Source of the DNA: Cerioporus squamosus
Taxonomy: Eukaryota > Basidiomycota > Agaricomycetes > Polyporales > Polyporaceae
Assembly: GCA_022592435.1 (NCBI GenBank)
Contig: JABYQS010000989.1
Coordinates: 1 to 10,003, forward strand
DNA length: 10,003 bases
Reading direction: 5' to 3'
A model generated the notes under the pieces. It saw nothing but the letters and a program-made list of their open reading frames with translations, was not told the DNA's origin and searched no databases. Shown here piece by piece: positions 7,001 through 10,003 of the stretch. A program made the translations under genes and the position numbers. Every line of letters starts with the position of its first letter. Within the stretch, counting starts at the first letter, position 1.

Positions 7001-8230
7001 CTCGGAGTGGAAGCGGCGCGGGAGCGAGACGTCATCGCCATCCGAGCGCGGTGCGGGCGAGCTGCCGGTGTTCAGCCTGGACGACGACATCCCCGAGGAC
7101 GGCCCGCGGGTGACGCGGTACCCGGGCGTCGGGGACACGGAGGAGGTGTTGTGGGCGGGGTGGGACACCCTCGCAGATGCGGACGTCCGGTCCAGGTGCG
7201 TGTCGCCGAGGAATGTCCCGTGCGCGTGTGCTGACGGCCCCGGCAGGTCGGTGCTGATGCTCGGGTACGCGCGCGGGCTGCAGATCTGGGACTGCTCGAA
7301 CCTGGGCTCGGTGGCGGAGCTGCTGAACCTGACGGGCGCGCAGTGGGGCGCGGTCGAGTGTGCGGGCGTGCTGCCTGACCCGCCGCCGTCTGCGGACGAC
7401 GCGTTCCGCGCGCAGCGGCCGCTCGTTGGTTTTTCGTGCGTTCTTTCACTTCTTGAGTGTGCGTGTGCTGACGCAGGTGGCAGGTCGCGCACTGCGCGTG
7501 GCACGGACTTTCTTGTTTATTCGTTACGCACGCACGAAGTCGTTCAGCGGCTCGCACTAATTGGATTCTCGTCGTTTGCTGCATCTAGTCATTATATCGT
7601 CCTCGTAAGTCCGACCGTCCCCATCGTAGCTCGTGGCTGACGCGCGCGCAGTGTATATCAAACCCAGCAACACTCCACGTTATCTCGGCCTGTACATTGT
7701 CCACGCTGTACACTATACCTTCCGCATCGCTTGTCACTTTCACGCCATCATCATCATCATCATCATCACCAGTAAAGCCAAACACCCATGCTCACGATGT
7801 ACTACCACTAGACATAGACGAACACTACCCTTCTTCTTCGCAGCCCCGGCCCGTCTACGCACTCTCTAATCGCCTCTTGGCTTACGTCTCCCCACTCACC
7901 AGACACGATGCTCCCCCGGCTCCCACTCCCGGTCAGGCACATACCAGTCTCCCTGTCGCGGCGCCCGATGTGGCCTCGGCGAAGTTCGGGATCGGGATGT
8001 CCCAGGCGGAGCTCGGCAACGCTGCGCTCAAGATTGGCGGCAGCGTCTTCAGCGGGATGGCCTTGTCGACGGGCGGGCTTGGCATGGACTTAGTTGTGTG
8101 GCTCACACTTCACCGCATGTATGTATGCGACGCAAATATATTTCTGCACCGGCTGCTGGAGTGCAAGATACCCAGATCGATCACTTGTCTTAGAGCTCCT
8201 AGGGGACAGTATAGAGCACAGAGCACCTAG
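4088..8230 (+). CDS. BCAS3-family / PROPPIN-like WD40 protein, N-terminal part; C-terminus lost (exons 4088-4575, 6830-7195, 7247-7435, 7484-7604, 7652-8230)
   Basis: The five exons join in phase to 580 residues. Seen: start MPPRTKRNA; Pro/Asp/Ser-rich disordered region to ~160; REPTTLETF at 163-171; NYVPSSIPIP at 177-186; WDTL near 274, then after splicing VLMLGYARGLQIWDC (~287-301) with NLGSVAELLNL; FLVYSLRTHEVVQRL in exon 4; SNPATLHVISACTLSTLYTI opening exon 5; seven serines at 421-427; KFGIGMSQAELGNAALKIGG at 499-518. These blocks match, from my knowledge, fungal BCAS3-type beta-propeller proteins. Human BCAS3 pairs with PHAF1 and binds phosphoinositides at the phagophore in autophagy; a similar role here is inferred. 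After residue ~530 the sequence is unlike the family and ends in a repeat, so the later propeller blades and BCAS3 domain are missing. Start 4088 was chosen because the N-terminus looks family-like, although the frame is open upstream to 3518 and an in-frame ATG lies at 3878. Confidence 0.8.
4576..6829 (+). other. outsized first intron (2254 nt) of the BCAS3-type gene
   Basis: Donor GTAAGT at 4576 follows the exon ending CTCG, and acceptor TTGACAG ends at 6829. The join restores an Arg codon between SPVLA and EPTTLETF in phase 2, as family resemblance demands. A CTGAC at about 6785-6789 is 40 nt from the acceptor. The other introns of this gene are 47-51 nt, so this one is about 45 times larger. 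Its interior is GC-rich, with no recognised transposon, tRNA or repeat; it holds a 335-codon minus-strand open frame (5769-6776). An insertion into an ancestral short intron is the likely explanation. Confidence 0.7.
5769..6776 (-). CDS. 335-codon minus-strand open frame nested in the large intron; doubtful
   Basis: ATG at 6776-6774, stop at 5771-5769. Most of the product is Arg/Ser/Pro/Thr-rich and looks like chance translation of GC-rich DNA. One part is more protein-like: AMFSPEDSVFDCHIAMAHLS followed by EAMGAHHKRNVTHQAAYVPG. An acceptor-like arrangement on the minus strand, GCTGAC then GTCAG around 6258-6241, sits shortly upstream of that part, so a smaller spliced gene is conceivable. 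No domain or family is recognised. Chance is the leading alternative. Confidence 0.2.
   Translation of the reverse strand: MTCHEAKERTPCGGAHTITYRRRPCRMGEDRTRETRQDEMTHRTDSYAPVRTRDPARSKSQAYTASVPRSHKDQRRLRRQSSDFAPPTTRGHMCMHIQNPQIERAPKRRPGREAPSQDFALSDRTERLTPTTTCMLPVYVGWVSKHLRLRRSAAAVGDSSGAWAEPSRRTPVQLTRASGPLVHGPSTESTIRDLRVNPRAMFSPEDSVFDCHIAMAHLSEAMGAHHKRNVTHQAAYVPGSRTAPPRSARSRGVPTLRALRDMQTGNDCSGAPHQPKTGRSRRCAFTPSRAARRRVRQAARKHVPYRSLVSMSGSGSRPHPALGSQWRRTPLRRES
7196..7246 (+). other. intron 2 of the BCAS3-type gene, 51 nt
   Basis: Donor GTGCGT at 7196, GCTGAC branch site at about 7230-7235 and acceptor GGCAG ending at 7246; phase 2. Removal joins DADVRS to RSVLMLGYARGLQIWD, the conserved first blade. 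The intron length is a multiple of three and it has no in-frame stop, so retention would add 17 residues in frame. Confidence 0.8.
7436..7483 (+). other. intron 3 of the BCAS3-type gene, 48 nt
   Basis: Donor GTGCGT at 7436, GCTGAC branch site at about 7467-7472 and acceptor GGCAG ending at 7483; phase 2. It joins RPLVGFS to SRTARGTDFLVYSL. An alternative pair (donor 7429, acceptor 7476) also keeps frame, but with a weaker donor. Like intron 2 it is a multiple of three and stop-free. Confidence 0.65.
7605..7651 (+). other. intron 4 of the BCAS3-type gene, 47 nt
   Basis: Donor GTAAGT at 7605, GCTGAC branch site at about 7636-7641 and acceptor GCGCAG ending at 7651; phase 0. It joins HYIVL to CISNPATLHVIS, restoring a conserved block. 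Not removing it leads to a stop at 7638-7640. Confidence 0.85.
7748..7768 (+). repeat. (TCA)7 microsatellite encoding poly-serine
   Basis: Seven TCA codons in frame inside exon 5 give residues 421-427, between LVTFTP and PVKPNTHAH. Such loops between propeller strands tolerate length change, so the tract is probably polymorphic. Confidence 0.85.
8096..8108. repeat. small inverted repeat near the truncation junction
   Basis: GTGTG, GCT, CACAC forms a 5-bp stem with a 3-nt loop, immediately after the last family-like codons (~8085). It may be incidental or may mark the terminus of inserted DNA. Confidence 0.4.
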
Positions 8231-8353
8231 GGGACAGTATAGAGCACTAGGACGTGTGCACGGTATGGTATGGTCTGGGGGACTTGCACCTAGGGGGTAC
8301 TATAAAGCACTAGGACATGCACAGACTATGGTGTGCTCTGTGTGACTTGTGCA
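8198..8353 (+). repeat. diverged tandem repeat, 63-65 bp unit, 2 full and 1 partial copies
   Basis: The core CCTAGGGGACAGTATAGAGC begins at 8198 and 8226, and a diverged form (CCTAGGGGGTACTATAAAGC) begins at 8289. The unit 8226-8288 repeats as 8289-8353 (shared ...GCACTAGGAC... and ...GACTTG...CA). The first copy is a partial 28-bp one, 8198-8225. The stop codon used for the BCAS3-type reading frame (8228-8230) lies inside the repeat, so that protein end is not ancestral. Confidence 0.85.
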
Positions 8354-8672
8354 CAGGATTGTGGATACTCAGGACTGTCGGACATGGCAGTTCAGAGGAT
8401 TCAAGCATGAGTTCTCGACACGGACAAAGGAACACAATGAAGTGATTAAGTACTAGGTGAAGCTTGAGCAGGTCGTGCGGTGAAGGTGGGTGTATATTCC
8501 TAGCTACGAAACATTGATACCGACCCAGACACAAGCTAGCTAATGAGATCAAAAGCACCGAGTCCGCATAGCGGACTTGCGGAGGTGTTCCAACACATGG
8601 GCGCTTAGTTGGACTTGCTAGGCGAACCGCGAACTGCCACTTCTCCTTCCCTGTGGCACTCACCTCCGCCCT
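8354..8672. other. less GC-rich non-coding-looking stretch with a hairpin
   Basis: No protein-like + strand frame is seen. A minus-strand 117-codon frame (8310-8663) overlaps the tandem repeat and is not recognisable. The inverted repeat AGTCCGC-ATA-GCGGACT lies at 8561-8577. Confidence 0.35.
8561..8577. repeat. 7-bp-arm inverted repeat (hairpin)
   Basis: AGTCCGC at 8561-8567, loop ATA, and GCGGACT at 8571-8577 are perfectly complementary. No T-run follows and fungal Pol II terminators do not use such hairpins, so a role is unknown. Confidence 0.6.
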
Positions 8673-8972
8673 ATGTCCTCACAGTCTCACTTCCTGTCTG
8701 TACTCTGCAACGGAAGCTCTCTAACAAGCAGAATAGAACTCAACACCAAGTCTGACCATGCCTCCCAGCCTGGAACTCAGAGTAAGTATTTGCCAGAGCC
8801 AGGATGGTCGATAGAAGTATTCTTCGAGGGGTGTAGCCGCTTCTCTAGCGTACAGGTGGTATAGAGCCAGTGGGAGGTGCATAAGGATGCAAAGATGGTG
8901 ACGGGCATGAGAGCAAGCGAGTACGCACATATCCCATACCGTCTGCTACCCCAACCACCACCGGGATCCTGA
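8673..8972 (+). pseudogene. unrecognised coding-like frame interrupted by a TAG
   Basis: One frame runs from an ATG at 8673 to a TAG at 8862-8864 and continues in the same frame to a TGA at 8970-8972. The second part reads SQWEVHKDAKMVTGMRASEY then AHIPYRLLPQPPPGS and looks like real protein. The first part reads MSSQSHFLSVLCNGSSLTSR and ends FFEGCSRFSSVQVV. Alternatively, MPPSLELR at 8759-8782 followed by GTAAGT (8783) may be a first exon spliced to the AG at 8863-8864, which also removes the TAG and keeps frame. The family is not recognised; similar relics are typical of degraded mobile elements in fungal genomes, which is an inference. Confidence 0.3.
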
Positions 8973-9063
8973 GACTCTCTCAGGCTGGCACCTCTGACAT
9001 GGCCCGGGAGACTTCGCCCTTGAGATATGTTCAGCAGAGTCAGACAGTAACTAGTAGAGCACA

Positions 9064-9849
9064 GTGATATTGAACTGGTGGGCGAGCAATATCGAGAGCA
9101 GCACAAAGCCTCGAGAGCTGAGCGCTGAGCAGGAGAGGGTCACAGATGAGTGGGGACAGGCTCTCGCCATTCTCGGTGCCAAGTCATCGGAGACCAGGCA
9201 GACAACACCGGCCAGCTGGCAGCTTCCCCTGCTCGCTAATTCAGGAATGGCAATGCAGTCTAGGCCCGGGACCGCAGCTCCGGCTCGCTTTCTGTGAAGA
9301 GATGACGCCGACGGATGGTGCTGAGCGCTGTGACAATCACCGCTTCTGATGGTTAACCGAGCGGCTTTCACTGGTCTCGAGTCTTGCTCTGTGGTGGCTT
9401 GCCTCCGATGTCTCCAAAGGATCAAGTTCTATTCAGCAGTCTCAATCTTTGCAAGCCTGCTCAAAGGGAATTATGCTGAACTGCAGATCCTCACAGTGCT
9501 TTCAGGGCGATGCATCTCTCAGTCCTCGGCTAATCACATGGAGCGGCATGGTTAAGCATCAGACGGGTCTCGACTCTTTGGTGATGCGGTGCCAAGCCCG
9601 CTTCAGCATGGGAATCATATGGATGTTGTACAATGGTACATCCTATCGAGATGTTCAGGAGAACGGTCCGACTGGCTGCTTGCCACTGAGTGTACAGTAC
9701 CAGGAGACTCGGAGGCAACATACTGTACAGGGTTCGCGTTTGCTCCCGGTGACTTGTTTTGTGACCACTCTGTGAACATGACAGACGGGCTGGACATCCG
9801 CAGTCCCGGTCATCAACGGCTCAAGCTTATACTATCAGTTCACCAGTAA
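9064..9849 (+). pseudogene. long + strand frame with few stops, probable decayed coding sequence
   Basis: A single frame from 9064 to the TAA at 9847-9849 contains only four internal stops (9295, 9322, 9331, 9553) in about 260 codons, fewer than expected in DNA of this composition. Between 9334 and 9849 there is only one, the TAA at 9553. Protein-like stretches are LSAEQERVTDEWGQALAILG (from about 9119), QRIKFYSAVSIFASLLKGNY (from about 9418) and WLLATECTVPGDSEATYCTG (from about 9673). I do not recognise a family. It may belong with the 8673-8972 fragment as one broken gene, possibly from a mobile element. Confidence 0.3.
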
Positions 9850-10003
9850 TGAAAAAAACGGCTTCGTACTTGACTATCTCTCCCGTCCCTTACCCGATTT
9901 CTATCGGACCTTCACAGATCGATTCCGAGCTGTCTTGAGTACCTGTGACTGATTTTTTGGAAGCGAGAGGATGGGATAGGAGGTGAAGCGAGGGCGGACA
10001 CTG
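9850..10003. other. terminal stretch without recognised features
   Basis: It contains an A-run (TGAAAAAAACGG near 9849) and a T-run (GATTTTTTGG near 9952). No gene, splice signal or repeat was identified. Confidence 0.4.

Noticed and set aside
8310..8663. 117-codon minus-strand frame
   Set aside because: Begins in unique DNA but ends in the tandem repeat, with no family likeness.
8969..8983. CTGAGA-CTC-TCTCAG inverted repeat
   Set aside because: Short, single occurrence, no supporting context.
1..10003. tRNA, rRNA or CRISPR
   Set aside because: No tRNA B-box, rRNA-like block or regularly spaced direct repeats were found by eye on either strand.

Overview
The window looks like nuclear DNA of a filamentous basidiomycete, probably an agaricomycete. 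The basis is GC-rich coding sequence, short 47-73 nt introns with GTRNGT donors, CTGAC-type branch sites and CAG acceptors, and one gene whose protein reads as the fungal BCAS3-type family. The species cannot be named from this sequence.

There is one well-supported protein gene, on the + strand at about 4088-8230. Five exons join in consistent phase (488+366+189+121+579 nt = 581 codons including the stop). They encode a 580-residue protein whose first ~530 residues read as the N-terminal half of a fungal BCAS3 / PROPPIN-like WD40 protein. Two things are odd. Its first intron is 2254 nt while the other three are 51, 48 and 47 nt. The family-like sequence stops at about 8070-8090, where the DNA runs into less GC-rich, repeat-bearing sequence, and the rest of the family's length, including the BCAS3 domain, is absent. 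The gene is therefore likely truncated or interrupted, unless further exons lie beyond the window.

Layout: 1-700 holds relics of unrecognised coding sequence on the minus strand. 960-986 is a perfect 13-bp-arm palindrome. 990-1680 has no supported gene. About 1677-3210 has a TATA-like element, a CT-rich leader-like stretch and a row of seven intron-like segments on the + strand, but no coherent long reading frame; it may be a decayed gene or a spliced non-coding transcript. 3210-3870 is purine-rich and mostly empty apart from a very small signal-peptide-like minus-strand frame. 3873-4087 looks like the promoter and leader of the BCAS3-type gene, with an upstream ORF whose stop overlaps the chosen start. 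4576-6829 is the giant intron, carrying a 335-codon minus-strand open frame of doubtful status. 8090-10003 contains a 63-bp tandem repeat, small hairpins, and two + strand frames with few stops that look like decayed coding sequence of unknown family.

No tRNA, rRNA, CRISPR array or recognisable transposase was seen. The most interesting points are the truncation junction at ~8090, the outsized intron with its nested frame, and the intron-dense but non-coding-looking locus at 1.9-3.2 kb.
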